Shown here in pieces: positions 24,218 through 35,334 of a DNA stretch of 64,000 bases. How positions within the stretch are numbered: the first letter of the stretch is position 1; the number at the start of each line of letters is the position of its first letter. The notes under the pieces were generated by a model. That model saw only the letters and a list, made by a program, of their open reading frames with translations, was not told the DNA's origin and did not search any database. Made by a program: the position numbers and the translations under genes. This stretch comes from Acanthosepion lycidas (Eukaryota; Mollusca; Cephalopoda; Sepiida; Sepiidae): contig OZ010574.1 of the NCBI GenBank assembly GCA_963932145.1, positions 77,331,643 through 77,395,642 on the forward strand, given 5' to 3'.

Positions 24218-24271
24218 GTTTGTATCTCATTTTTCTTGGGTCCGCCGAACTGAAAAACTTAGGTCATATAA
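24218..24271 (+). CDS. Candidate internal exon (18 codons) of the unrecognised small gene
   Basis: A strong acceptor 'ccctactctctgcag' precedes 24218 and a good donor 'ataa|gtgagt' follows 24271. With one leading base the frame is open and reads FVSHFSWVRRTEKLRSY plus two bases (phase 2 to phase 2). The leading G completes the Arg codon left open by the candidate exon at 10743, and the trailing AA is completed by the first base of the exon at 53422. It is basic and aromatic with no membrane segment. One of the two other frames is also open, so frame choice rests on the neighbouring exons. It could instead be a 5' untranslated exon for the sequence at 24567. Confidence 0.38.
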
Positions 24272-24566
24272 GTGAGTGTCATTATATTGGGTTTATCACG
24301 TGAGCCGTTAGCAAATACCCTTTGTAAATTAATCGTGAAAAAATATCTATCCATATTATCGTCGCATTGTAATAACAAGGTTTATCTGGAATTGTATATG
24401 GACTTGTGTTGAGTATCAAAATTCACTTGTAGATTTGAAACTGGGTTAGATTAGATCGTTTAAAAAAAATACTTAACGTGTTTAACCACATGAGCTACTC
24501 ACTTACCCTATAGTACTCGTAGTAGCAGTAGTAAAGTAATTTTTCTGCTATAATCCACAATGATGA

Positions 24567-24669
24567 ATGGAGGGAGAAGCAGTGTTGCTGCTGCTCCTGG
24601 CCTCCGTGTATTTGCTATTACTTGGAATCTATCTTTATTTTGTTGAACCTAATTTTTACTCGGCCACCG
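24567..24669 (+). CDS. Candidate first exon encoding a hydrophobic signal-anchor N-terminus
   Basis: ATG at 24567 directly follows an in-frame TGA and opens MEGEAVLLLLLASVYLLLLG, then 'IYLYFVEPNFYSAT', ending one base into the next codon at the donor 'accg|gtaggt' (phase 1). The run of about 20 hydrophobic residues after a short acidic N-terminus looks like a signal peptide or signal anchor. The codons (CTG, CTC, GCC, GTG) are much GC-richer than the surrounding intron-like DNA. Phase 1 is incompatible with the candidate exons at 53422 and 61188, so this would begin a different transcript. I found no convincing downstream exon and do not recognise the family. Confidence 0.4.
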
Positions 24670-26026
24670 GTAGGTCTCTCTTTTTTCTTTTTTTCTTTTA
24701 GTTTGCTTCTTTTTTTTTTTTAAATTTTTTTTTATTTGGTAACTTCAATTTTTTATTTTAATCAGTAACTTGAAAGTGCTTTTTTCCTTAACGAAACAAC
24801 GACTCCATTTTCATGAAAGACCTCCACTGTCGAATTGCTTTTTGACTGTGTAGTAAGTAATAATTGTTTTGAAAATAGATTATATTGGATCTTTAGATCA
24901 TCTCTGCTCTTGAAGTGGATTATTTTGTTTGTTTGTCTTTTACCTACATCATGTCGTTACATCACAGGATATCTAACACTAACAGCCAACACACACTGAT
25001 GAATGACATTTATGTAGAACGGCAACAAAATTGTAAACAAAAAAACATCTTGAATTAAAAATACAGCACTGTATGTTTTCTTTTTAATTTTAAAAAGGCA
25101 AGTTTAGTTTTTATTTTTTGCATTTATTTTAAATACATAACCTTTCTGAATGCATTGCGTTATCAGGAATTTATAACATTTTTAAAAGGAAAAATAATGC
25201 ATTGTGTTGTTTTACCAATGTTTGTGCATTTTTGCAATGAATCTGCAATTCTGCATTATTATTCCCTCTTTTTCTTGTATGTTGCTTTCTTTAACAATTC
25301 TAGATTATGAAATTGAAATATTACATAAAAAAGCTTAAATAATTTGCGACTCTTAATGATTATAATTTGGAGATTAATTTTGTTTAGTAAATTTGGAAAG
25401 TGATTTTAATTTTTAAAATTATATAACTAAGGTTTTGTTTGATAAAATCTTTTTTGTTGAATGTAATTTAAAATAATTCGTAATTTTAAATAATTTTTGT
25501 ATTACCGATTGAATAAATTAAACTTGTTTCACAATGCTAACATTTTTTTTTTTTTTTTTTTTTGGCATTTCTTCATAATCTGAATTAGTGAAACATAAAA
25601 AAAAGTATAACTGATTTTTTTTCTAGAATTGTTATTTTATGCTCCTTTTTTCTTTTTCATCTATCCCATTTTTAATTAATGAGGTACTTTTTAAATTAAA
25701 AAAATACTGAGAAACACGAGGTATTACTCAACTGAGTTAACATTTTTATTTTAACAAACCTTCATACAGTTTTAGTTTGAAAAGAAATCTCTTCGCTGAA
25801 ATTGAGTTTTTTTTTTTAACTATTGATCTCTAAAAATTTTCTTCGTTATTTAAGAAGTTAAGAATAAGATTATTTATTTAGAATAGATATTTAAATTCAA
25901 TCAGTTGAGTGCTAATGATTTAGTGTAAAAAAAAAAAAAAAATAAAAATATATTTTTCGATTTGTAGAAGAACGGACTGACCTTAAAGAATTTTTTATTA
26001 TTTTAATTATTTTTACCAGCAGTTAT

Positions 26027-26063
<37 letters not shown>

Positions 26064-29000
26064 GAAACTGTTCCTTCTGTGTAGTAGAAGGAAGGTGTCT
26101 GTTATTTCTATTTTTCAATTACATAATTCAGATAAATTAGAATAATGCAAATATTGATTTAAACATTAAAAAGTAATCTACAAATAAATCATAGTTTCTG
26201 TTTTAGGTGTTTACAGTTTTAAATCTATTGATTGAAGTACTTGCTACTTTTTTTTTTTTTTTAATGATAAATTGAAAATTTCAATTTTTAGTGGAATTAC
26301 CAGAATGACCTCGATTTTACAAAACAAAAATTGTGAACCAGATCTGAATTATTGCGATAAAAATATATATTAGGTAAATTTTCATTTTGTTTCCCGAGCG
26401 CTAATATCCCTTTAAATTTTACCAAAATAGTCTTATTTCCGTGCAAATGTACATGCTGAACTCAAATCAACAATTAGATCATGAAGAAACCTACCTTTTT
26501 GGATGTTAACGACCAGAAAAAAATCGGACTTTCTTTACTTTACCATAATACATTGAAAATTAATAATTTAATAATAAAAAATAAAAATATACCTATATTA
26601 CATTTTTGTTTTTCAAAAGACTTCATTCAACCTTCAAAGTGATTTTTAATTTTATTTTTAAGTTACTTAAAGTCACTTACGTTTTTAGTTCTGGAGAATG
26701 GAAAGCGGTTCTGTTAGAAACTTATTTTTGATAGTTGTAAAATAATCAGGATTCAAAAAGGACGAATTATTAAATAAGGTTAACAGAACTGGAATCATTT
26801 TTAAATTTTTGACAATATAGCTAAAGAAAAATAAGCATAATTTGGTTGGTACCATATTTTAATTTTGACTACACTCAATTTTTTTCCAATCTGTTAAAAG
26901 TAAAACTAAAAGGTTTACGGTACCTGACCATAAAAATGTCAGTTCTTTTCTCTCACGTTCGGTTTTGATTGTTTTTTTTTTAATTTTAACTAAAAACAAA
27001 TTGATTCTTTATAATTTCAAAGCTGATTTTCTTTTCTCTTTATTTTTCTTTTGTGAATAAGTGTGATTTATCGATTAATAAATTTTATCCTAAAACAGAA
27101 CATTTTTAATTTATGCACCCAAAATCTGTGGATATTGCATATTTTAAAACTCTGTACTAAAAATAAAGATGAAAAGAAAATGCTGCTTGAGCTTGATGGA
27201 TTATTGTTGTTTACACGGGATGTTTTTAATAATTTTTAGCTTTTTAATTTTATTTAAATTTCAAGTTTGCATCATTATGGGGATAAATAACTCTGGTTTG
27301 GAGGAATATTTCTTAGAAAATCCAACTTGTTCTCTATACCCAAGAATATTCTTTAATTGATGAAGAAGAAAAATTATTTTTTAATTTTTGGTTAGAAACT
27401 TCAATTTCATTGAGAACTTGAATCAACCTCTAGGCATTTTAAAAAGTGATGAAAATTTTTGATTCGTCATCTAATTATAGTAAGTTTGTGCAATTATTGC
27501 TTGGTGGTCGGAATCGTCAGGAACCTCTGTGAGTTTAAATATTAATTAATATCATAAATTGTTTTTCTGAAATCAGTTTCAACTATTCAAAGTTTTACGG
27601 TACTATAAAAATAAAGCTCATATTTTATTTTACTTAAAGGCGGGAAAAGTTTTCTTTGATAATATTTGTCAGCGCAAAGTCATAATTTTATTGAATCACT
27701 GACTGATGAAGAATAAAATTGGCTTGAATAGAGAATATTGACTAAACTAATTTACTCATTGTGTTTATGATTGACTGTGTCCAACAAGTTGACTGACGTG
27801 TGGTTTAAATTGAAATGCATTATTGAATTATTCATACTTGGAAGTTTTTCTTTCTTAAATTGACTTTGCACTTCTCGTACATGATATTTTCAATCTTCGA
27901 TTGATTCTAAGGATCTTTGTTACATTCAGTGTATGGATTTTATTGTAAAATTTCTTTCAAGAACCTTATTTCATGTTATATTGTTACGTGAATTTTGTTT
28001 TTTTTTTTTAACCTTGTTCTGTATGGGGCCTTTAATTTTTTTTTTTTTTTGCCATCTACTGATTCCGTTTGATTCGATCGGAACATTACAGCACCCTGCA
28101 TTCAATTTAATTTATGAATAAATTGTATTTTATTGTAAATAAATAAATTTTTACAATATTAATGTCAAACTCCTCTTTATTGTTATCCTTGTTACCTTGT
28201 TTATTGACCTGACAGAGATCTACGTTTTTTTTTTTTATAATCAAGGCGTACAAGCCACATCCGCAACACCAGCACACTTTTAGAAAAATGTTTCAATTAT
28301 ATTTTTTACTTTAAAATTAATCATTGCCTGTCCCTAAATAAATGATCACCATCTTTTTAGATTGTGTCCCGAATTTGTTTTTAGTAAAAAAAACAAAAAA
28401 AAAAAAAACTGGTTCATTGTTTACATTTTTAATAGGAGAAAAAAAACAAAAACATTGTTGGTTTCAATTTGATTTGATTGACATTCGTGACATATCTTTG
28501 TCCATCAACTCCTCCTTTACTAGTGTTAGTTTTCGATTAAGTTTTAAAATGGAGAGAGAGAGAGTAAAGGAAAAAAAATGTGTGTGTGTGTGTGTGAACA
28601 CTAACAGTTTGAGTTCGGTTTCCTTTCTTCCTGTGATGTTTTTTGGTTTTCACTTTTTATCTGTTTTCACAGAACTTAACATTGTCACATGTTCAGTGTA
28701 TTTCATTCGTCTATTATTGGAAAAAATGTTAATCATTGTGTGATGATTAACAAAGTCCTTTTACAGACCACTTCATTAATGTCAAGTAGTAAGTTTTACT
28801 TGTGTGGCCTTGTGTCGGACTAAAAGATTAAATATTTCGATCCCCTCTCTCGGAGAACAAATGACTACTACTGTAAGTGATTTAGATTTGCTTTAACTGA
28901 GAGCATCAGAATAGCCTTGCGTCGTCAGCATAAATGAATTTATAACCAACTGGAAAATAGTGTGTAGTTTTTGTTATTGATTATTATTGCCAAATTTATT

Positions 29001-29178
29001 TAGAAGGGTTTTTAATTTCTCATTCATGGTCTCAGCAAATTTAACGTTTCATATTTTTTAAGTTAACTGTTAAACTAAAACTACTGTAACTAAACTACAC
29101 TTTGATCTTGCCTTCGGAAGGACTTTCAATTTCAAAATAATGTTGGGAAGTTGTTTTTTTTTCCAACTAGATTCAAAC
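24670..29178. other. Very AT-rich intron-like sequence
   Basis: Dominated by A and T runs (for example poly-T near 26031-26060). No recognised domains on either strand. A possible donor 'gtaagtg' at 28875 follows 'atgactactact' and is not supported by anything else. Confidence 0.45.
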
Positions 29179-29300
29179 CAGTGGCGTAGCTAGTACTTTG
29201 CCGCCCCTCCCCAGAAGGAATACAACAATGCACATTAACCCCCAAAAATAAAACTGGGGATATGTTAAAAAAAAAAAATGAAGACGTTACTATTTTTTTT
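29179..29300 (+). mobile_element. Isolated hAT-type 5' terminus
   Basis: 'cagtggcgtagctagtac' followed by 'gccgcccctcccc' matches the common CAGTGGCGTAGC start of many animal hAT elements. No matching right end ('gctacgccactg') lies downstream, so the copy is truncated. Confidence 0.45.
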
Positions 29301-29409
29301 CTAAATCTGGAAAACTTTGAATGATTGAAAACTTATGTTTTTACGATAGAAAGATAACTTCTTTTTTTTGTTTAACCTCTATTTTATTTTAAAGCGAAAA
29401 ACAAAAAAC

Positions 29410-29454
29410 ACATTGTACTTTTTACTTTTAAATTAAAAGTAAAAAGTACAATGT
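29410..29454. repeat. Perfect palindrome, 22-bp arms
   Basis: acattgtactttttactttt plus aa, a single central a, and the exact reverse complement. It is the first of three foldbacks in 400 bp. Confidence 0.85.
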
Positions 29455-29477
29455 TTTTTTTTTTTTAAAAGAGTAGA

Positions 29478-29528
29478 AACTGATAAATTATTAATTAAAA
29501 CTTTTAATTAATAATTAATTTATCAGTT
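29478..29528. repeat. Near-perfect AT palindrome
   Basis: 'aactgataaattattaatta' and 'aattaatttatcagtt' form the arms; the right arm carries one extra 4-base unit (taat). Non-coding. Confidence 0.7.
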
Positions 29529-29690
29529 ACTTTTTTTTAAATATTCATTTTAAATAATTTATATTTCAATTCTAACGGCGGTTGACAGAAAAACGGGTCG
29601 TTTTTCTTTAAAAAAAAAAAAAAAAAAGCAATGTCTTTTAAAATTTTGTTTTACGTAGTTGAAGTGAAGTTGTTATTATTAGCAAAGTAT

Positions 29691-29792
29691 TTAGGTTGGT
29701 GCAAAAATAATGACGTAATAATGTCGTTTTTTGACGTTAAAAAATACGTCAAAAAAAGACATTACTACGCCATTATTTTTGCACCAACCTAA
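29691..29792. mobile_element. Palindromic mariner-type MITE (102 bp)
   Basis: The ends 'ttaggttggtgcaaaaataa' and its reverse complement make the element almost entirely foldback, with a central 'acgtcaaaaaaagacatt'. This terminus is the well-known mariner TIR type seen in MADE1-like elements. TA lies next to both ends. A relative sits at 50894-50971. Confidence 0.75.
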
Positions 29793-29824
29793 TAGTAGTC
29801 AGTCTAAGAATTAAAAATCCGGTT

Positions 29825-30480
29825 ATGGCGATCATCACCACATACACCCTTACAAATTCAAAGCTTCAACAGCATTCATTCATTGGACAGGAAGCAACGC
29901 TGCTATCTGAAGTGACAATTTTAAAATCGCTATATTTTCATATAGTAGATTTTGTGCACTTTTGGGAGAATCGGCTCCCAGAAGTCTCCCTGAAACTCAT
30001 GCACTGATTGATCGATACTGACCAATCAGATTCTCTGCATGTGGAGAATGATTCTTCCTGTGCAGCATTCCTGATTCAGTGACCACCTATATAAGCAAAA
30101 GAAAAGAGGAGCAATCAGTGAGACTTCGGCTGCCACAGAAATCCATGTCAGTTGAAGCTATGTGCCCATCTTCTCACTCAACTCACAAACTGCATATTCT
30201 ATCACACTTACATAAATTTCCTCTTGCACAGCAGAACTGCTTAAAAAACATTTATAACACTAATAACTCTTTCATTTCCTTTTCAGAGAACTTTGATAGA
30301 CAAAGACAGACAACTCTCGTCTTACTCATTGCATGCTTTTTCGTATACATTCTTTATTGTATGCTTTGTTGAATACAATTTATATATATATTGATAACTT
30401 TGCCATGTCCCATTTCTTTTACATCAGCTTGGGTTCCTAAACAAAATTAAATAAATGTGGTAAAAGGCCACCACATTTCA
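29825..30480 (+). mobile_element. 5' LTR of a CsRn1-type Ty3/gypsy element (start uncertain)
   Basis: The right boundary is inferred: 'ccacatttca' ends in CA at 30480, one base before the primer binding site. A TATA-like 'ctatataagc' at about 30088-30097 and an AATAAA at 30450-30455 fit promoter and polyadenylation signals of an LTR. The left boundary cannot be fixed because no 3' LTR remains for comparison; the start given is only an outer guess. Confidence 0.5.
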
Positions 30481-30481
30481 T

Positions 30482-30498
30482 TGGTGACCCCGACGTGA
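30482..30498 (+). promoter_or_regulatory. Primer binding site complementary to tRNA-Trp
   Basis: TGGTGACCCCGACGTGA is the exact reverse complement of the standard animal tRNA-Trp 3' end including CCA. tRNA-Trp priming is characteristic of the CsRn1 clade, which agrees with the gag knuckle type. Degenerate repeats of the same stretch follow at 30540 and 30580. Confidence 0.8.
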
Positions 30499-31130
30499 TT
30501 AGGAAAGCCGACGTTCATTTGGGAAACACCACATTTCATTGGTAACCCTAACGTGCATTTGGGAGATGCCACATTTCATTGGTGACCCTCGCCGTTTAGG
30601 AAAGGTTGATGGGATTTGTATAGGCTATGTTCTGTTTATCAAAGTCCACAAAGACACATGGCACAGTGGATAAAGGTGTTGGTTAGATCCAGTGACAGGA
30701 CGCAAAGAATGTGAGTTCAATACCCGGTTAAGGTAGTGGAGAACTTTTAGAGGGAAATTAACAGAAGATAACCGATTACTGACATCCATTAAACATGGCA
30801 TGTGGAACTAGAACAGTCTACCCCAGTGAGCGAAATAAAGGGTTAAGTTCGACATTCCAACCACCTGAAGAAGGCCGGAGCATACAATGGCCGAAACGTT
30901 GTAATAAATATGGCGACAAAGATGAGGACAGTAGTCCAAATAATGTAAATGATGTCCACACAAAGACTAGTTGGCTTGTATTTGTCCTGCAGCAAAAAAC
31001 CACAACTTCACTGTTACCTCATTCACCAGTGAACCTTGTGAGAGAATTGTGAGGAATGTCTTGGAATCGGCATATCTACTTGGCACGCAAAATTTTTCAT
31101 CACCACATGCGAATATTCACGTGACTCAAC
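30499..31130 (+). other. Gypsy leader with tRNA-like segment and a hammerhead-like motif
   Basis: Untranslated leader. At 30659-30727 'tggcacagtgg' (A-box-like) and 'gttcaatac' (B-box-like) suggest a tRNA-derived SINE head. At about 30858-30901 'cacctgaagaaggccggagc' and 'ggccgaaacgttg' form a small stem flanked by CTGAAGA and GAAAC, reminiscent of a hammerhead core. Confidence 0.45.
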
Positions 31131-31930
31131 ATGGCAGTCCCAGACAGTGATGTAGCTGCAGTCCTGGTCAATCTTCCCATTTTCAACATGATGAATGTTC
31201 ATGTTTGGTTTTCACAACTGAGCGCAATATTTCAGGCTAAGAGAATCCAGTCACAGAGTGCTCTTTTTGCTTATGTAGTCGAGAAACTACCTCCCGACAT
31301 TGCATCGGAAGTTTCTGACTTGTTAGATAACGTCCCAACAGAAAACCCATTTGACGTCCTCAGAGAAGCTATTATATACAGGACAGGAAAGTCAGAAGAC
31401 TGATGAATCAATGACCTATTTAATATGCTTCAACTTGACCAGAGCAAACTAAATCCAACTTCTTTGGAAGATGAAAAACCTTCTGGGTAACAACACCATG
31501 TCAGAGGTTTTGCTATGGAAACTCTGGCTAGATAAGCTGCTGACCCAAGCCGCGCAAATTCTGGCAACACTCACTGAGAATTTGAACCTACTACGAGTGG
31601 CTGTAATAGCCGATAAAATTGTGTAGACAAGAACTCTTAACAGCACTCATATTTCCTTGATGGACAGCACACCACATGATGATATTCTAAAGAAGATACA
31701 GCGGTAGATTGACGAACTGTCCTCGCAATTGGAGCAACTGAGTAGTGTGTCTGCATCCAGCATACAACGCATACAAGTCTTGACACCATAGCAGAACTGA
31801 CTCGAACACTAGGAGTAAACCAAACACTGGTATTTGCTGTTACCACCAAAAGTTTGGACAAGCAGCGAGACATTGTACTAAGCCTTGCCATTTCAATGGT
31901 TAATCAACATCTACTACTAAAAAACAAGTG
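31131..31930 (+). pseudogene. gag of a CsRn1-type gypsy element (broken)
   Basis: The capsid precursor frame opens at 31131 (MAVPDSDVAAVLVNLPIF) with the typical 'FAYVVEKLPPDIASEVSDLL' helix region and stops at 31404. A shifted frame continues with 'NLLGNNTMSEVLLWKLWLDK' and 'LAT.TENLNLLRVAVIADK'. At 31835-31888 a third frame encodes CCYHQKFGQAARHCTKPC, a C-x2-H-x9-C-x3-C knuckle. This CHCC type, in place of CCHC, is a marker of the CsRn1 clade. Several stops and shifts abolish the product. Confidence 0.75.
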
Positions 31931-31972
31931 GGAAAAGGCGTCCCCAACAGTGCATGAAGGCGGCATCTGCTG

Positions 31973-32348
31973 TTGGGGGAACTCGAGCTAACCATCCTTT
32001 TTTTTGTTAAGGACACTAACTCGGGTGAGTTATTTTTGGTGGATACTGGAGCTCAGGTCGATGTAATCCCACCCAGAGCTAACACCACAACAGGCGAATC
32101 AGCATATACCCTGTGCGCAGCAAATGGTACCAAGATTGAGAAGTATGGTCAAATTTCTCTCACACTTAACATCGGTTTAAAACAATCATTTCCGTGGTTG
32201 TTCACTGTAGCACAGGTGAAGTTTCTTATCCTCGGAGCTGATTTAGCCCATCACAACCTCGCCGTGAACATGTCTAACCACACCCTAATCGACCAGACGA
32301 TGCAGCTAACACTTACAGGCATAATTTCTACATATACATCCACTAAGA
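31973..32348 (+). pseudogene. Retroviral-type aspartic protease of the gypsy element
   Basis: The frame reads 'GELFLVDTGAQVDVIPP' with the catalytic DTGA at 32042-32053, then 'PWLFTVAQVKFLILGADLAH' (the conserved ILGAD second half), about the normal 110-residue size. The protease is itself open, but gag before it is shifted and the polyprotein is cut at 32349 by an insertion, so it cannot act in its usual context. Confidence 0.75.
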
Positions 32349-33240
32349 TTAGGTATCACAGATGAAAATTTCAAACAGATACTAGGTGTTATCTGATTGC
32401 ATCTTCTTAATCTACATGATTAAAGAAACTTAGCAGTTTTAATTTCATCAAAATATTTTGGCAGATTTATTTTTATTTTTATACATGTGCTTTGACATGT
32501 GCAATTACGAACAACAGTTAAAATTATACTAGCTTGTTAGGTACATAACAAAGAAATTAATAATAAAATTACAGATAGTATCACTGCATATTTCCTCAAT
32601 AAATTCAGTCTGAATATGCAAATTTTATAAATCAAACCCTCTGCAACAACATGCAAACAACTCATAACCTGAGGTTTGACATTTTATAAAACTGGAAATA
32701 AGACCCACATTAACCCCAAATTTCAAATATCACATTATGACTATGCCAGTAATATGCCTAATTTTGTGGGGAGTGATAGAATGGGTATATTCTGGATTAT
32801 TCCACTTCAAAATTAAAAAAAAAAAAAAAATTGCTTTTTAACCCTTCATCACAAGGTTTTAAAGGCCGATTTTAGACTGAAGAGGAGACTTGCTTGAATT
32901 GTCATAAAATGAATATATCTTACACTAGAAACATCAAATTTCATATCTAGCCATTTCTGGAGGTGCTCTTTCCATTTATCATGGTTAAAATGACCTAAAA
33001 TCAACTGATTAGAATGTATATGGAGCAGATGCTGAACAAGTGCAGTCCTGACTCAACATGTACAATTTGAGAGAGAGAGAACGAACGAACGAACATGCTA
33101 AGCAATACCCACTAATGAATATAATAAAACAACAGAAAATTCAACCACTAAATTTGTAACTGTAATCATTAAAATAAAAATATTTTATCTGTCACAATTT
33201 GATCAAAAGGTTGAAGTTCTGATCACTATGTAAGTGGTAT

Positions 33241-33385
33241 GAAATCACCAAGTTGTCTCAATTTTTAAACTGTAATTTTCCTCTCATATTATGCACATAA
33301 AAATAAACAACACAAACATAAAATTAATCAAATAAAGTTTATTTGGAAATTTTCAGTAATGGTGGGCTGGGTGTTGAGATACCAC
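33241..33385 (+). repeat. Internal copy of the insertion's right end
   Basis: 'gctgggtgttgagatacc' near 33367 matches 'gctgagtgctgggatacc' near 35303. Upstream 'aaactgtaattttcctc' matches 'aaactgtaatgttcctc' at 35125, and both carry 'tttatttgg'. These are direct-orientation, diverged copies. Confidence 0.5.
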
Positions 33386-33478
33386 TTCACTGAGTAGTCA
33401 AAAGTAAGTCTTGGCATACTCTTTATACAATCCCTCCAAATAATCTAATTCAAGCACTACTCAAGTTCTTCTATTCTG

Positions 33479-33932
33479 ACTAGTATATCTTTGCTGGCAT
33501 ATCCAGTTTATATAGTTTAAGTATGAACCCATTTGTTACTTCCGCACATAAAAGCTTACGACCCAGCGTTGGATCCAACAAAACACTGAGGAGAGTCAAT
33601 CCAGCACTCTGACATCTTTCACCTATGAATCCCAAATTTGTTACCTCATGGTACAATGCAGGACGATCTGCTTTTGGACAACCCTGAACTTTTGCTACAA
33701 CTTTCTCAATAAGGTGTACCCATCTGTTCTTAGATTGGGAACAATTTATGTAACCAAGTAATAGCGGAATACCAGGTTTCCTGATACTTCTCTTTCAATG
33801 AATATATTTGAAGCAGCACCTTCTTGGAATATTCCACTTTAGGCAAAGACATCTTCCTTCCACATCCTTTTGTCATAAAACAACATTGTAACTGATTCTG
33901 TACATTGTCATCTTCAAAAAGAAAAAAAATGA
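33479..33932 (-). pseudogene. Unrecognised protein-like stretch (gene fragment or captured exon)
   Basis: On the minus strand a strong acceptor-like 'ttttttttctttttgaag' precedes 33932. One frame runs 'DDNVQNQLQCCFMTKGCGRK', then 'MSLPKVEYSKKVLLQIYSLK', and stops near 33745. A second frame, open for about 100 codons to the TAG at 33479, reads KRSIRKPGIPLLLGYINCSQ, then 'GFIGERCQSAGLTLLSVLLD' and 'LLCAEVTNGFILKLYKLDM'. It has no Met near its start. The two frames overlap at about 33745-33795, consistent with a single shift. GC content is above the flanks. An AATAAA-like signal on this strand lies near 33345. It could be a broken terminal exon or retrocopy. I do not recognise the family. Confidence 0.4.
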
Positions 33933-34489
33933 ATTTATAATCCTATTCCATTTTGTCAAAGTACTACTTAGTAGTCATCTACAAAATATTGTCTACGTTT
34001 TCTTACTGAATTTGAGTTTAAATACAATCAGGGATAAAAATATAAATTTAGAGTCATCCATACACCTGAGTAACAAATAAGGAATCACTAAAATATTTTC
34101 TCAATAAACCTATTTCCACAGTGGTCCTTAAAACTGACACATTAAAATATTTTAGAATAAAATAAACAATCATAATCCGTATGAAATGAATATTACTAAG
34201 AAATAATAATAAATTAGGAAAATGAATATTAAATCATAAATTTGTATCTAGATAGCAATAAATCATAACTAAAATCCATTCATTAGATAATCTTTTTAAA
34301 GTAAGAAAATTGTTTGAAGGGGTAACTTTAAGCAAAATGTTACTTGATGGTAACTGAAATGCTGATAATTGTGAGAATACTGCAAAACCATAAAAGACAT
34401 CCTAGAATTTTTTTTGCTTTATTTTTTTTTTTGTAGAATGTTTTTTTTCTCATTCTTTGAATATGAACATTTTTCGATCAATAAGTCCT

Positions 34490-34520
<31 letters not shown>

Positions 34521-35334
34521 GTGATTTGAATCTGAACATAGTAAACAAATCGATTTGTTTCATATTTTTTATGACGAGAACGGTTTTTAAATCCCATTTA
34601 CATTTTACATATAGAAAATTAATATTTACCACAAGTTCTTACCAATTTCCTTGAAAGTTTTGTTCATAGAAAACATGCTGGTTTATTCTTGGGTGTCCAT
34701 GTTGATGCTGTGTATTGACTGTCGCGTGGAGTTGAAATGATGGCTGAGCCAGTCACACACAATCACACATAATCGCACATGCACAAAATGGAGCTATCGT
34801 TTCATATTTGATTTTAATTTAGTTTCATAGATTATTAAATGAGCGTTTTAATGATATTTTTATGTGTTTTTATTTTTACAAGAAGCATTTGAATCAATCA
34901 AACTTTTCATTTGAATTGTTTACAAACTTCTTATTAAAATTGAAAAAATGTAAAATATATGAAATTAAGTTTAGGATGTTAACTTTCAAACTAACGTGTT
35001 ACCAAAATTGTAATAATCCATGCAGAGTGTGCATGTTACAAAATTTGAGGAAGTCTAAACTGCCGTCAATGAAAAAAAAATGGCCAAAATTTTGCAAAAT
35101 CACCAAAATGTCCCTATATTCAAACTGTAATGTTCCTCGCAAACTGTAGTACATATAAAAATAAATAAGATAGAAACAAAGTTCATGAAATAAGCTTTTA
35201 TTTGGTATGCCTTATGTTTTTATGAAGATATTGAATGAAATAACACAGCAAGTTGAATATATGGCTTTTTTAGTGTTTAGTTAAGAATTTCATCAGCTGT
35301 AAGCTGAGTGCTGGGATACCTAAGATCTGCACTG

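Larger units (their letters stand above)
32349..35323. mobile_element. Insertion splitting the gypsy pol; TIR-like ends AGGTATC(A/C)CAG
   Basis: Gypsy homology stops after the protease and resumes near 35335. The junction sequences are 'ttaggtatcacag' (32349-32361) and 'ctgggatacctaa' (35311-35323), inverted repeats differing at one base. Flanking 'aagatt' and 'aagatc' could be a 6-bp duplication with one change. A second copy of the right terminal region lies inside (33241-33385 against 35090-35320), so the insertion is composite. It contains the minus-strand protein-like stretch at 33.5-33.9 kb. No transposase was recognised. Confidence 0.5.

Noticed and set aside
28342-28743. 133-codon frame
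   Set aside because: Low-complexity A/T runs plus a (GT)n tract; no domain features.
28862-28880. 5' exon atgactactact|gtaagt
   Set aside because: Only four codons and no supporting downstream exon in phase.
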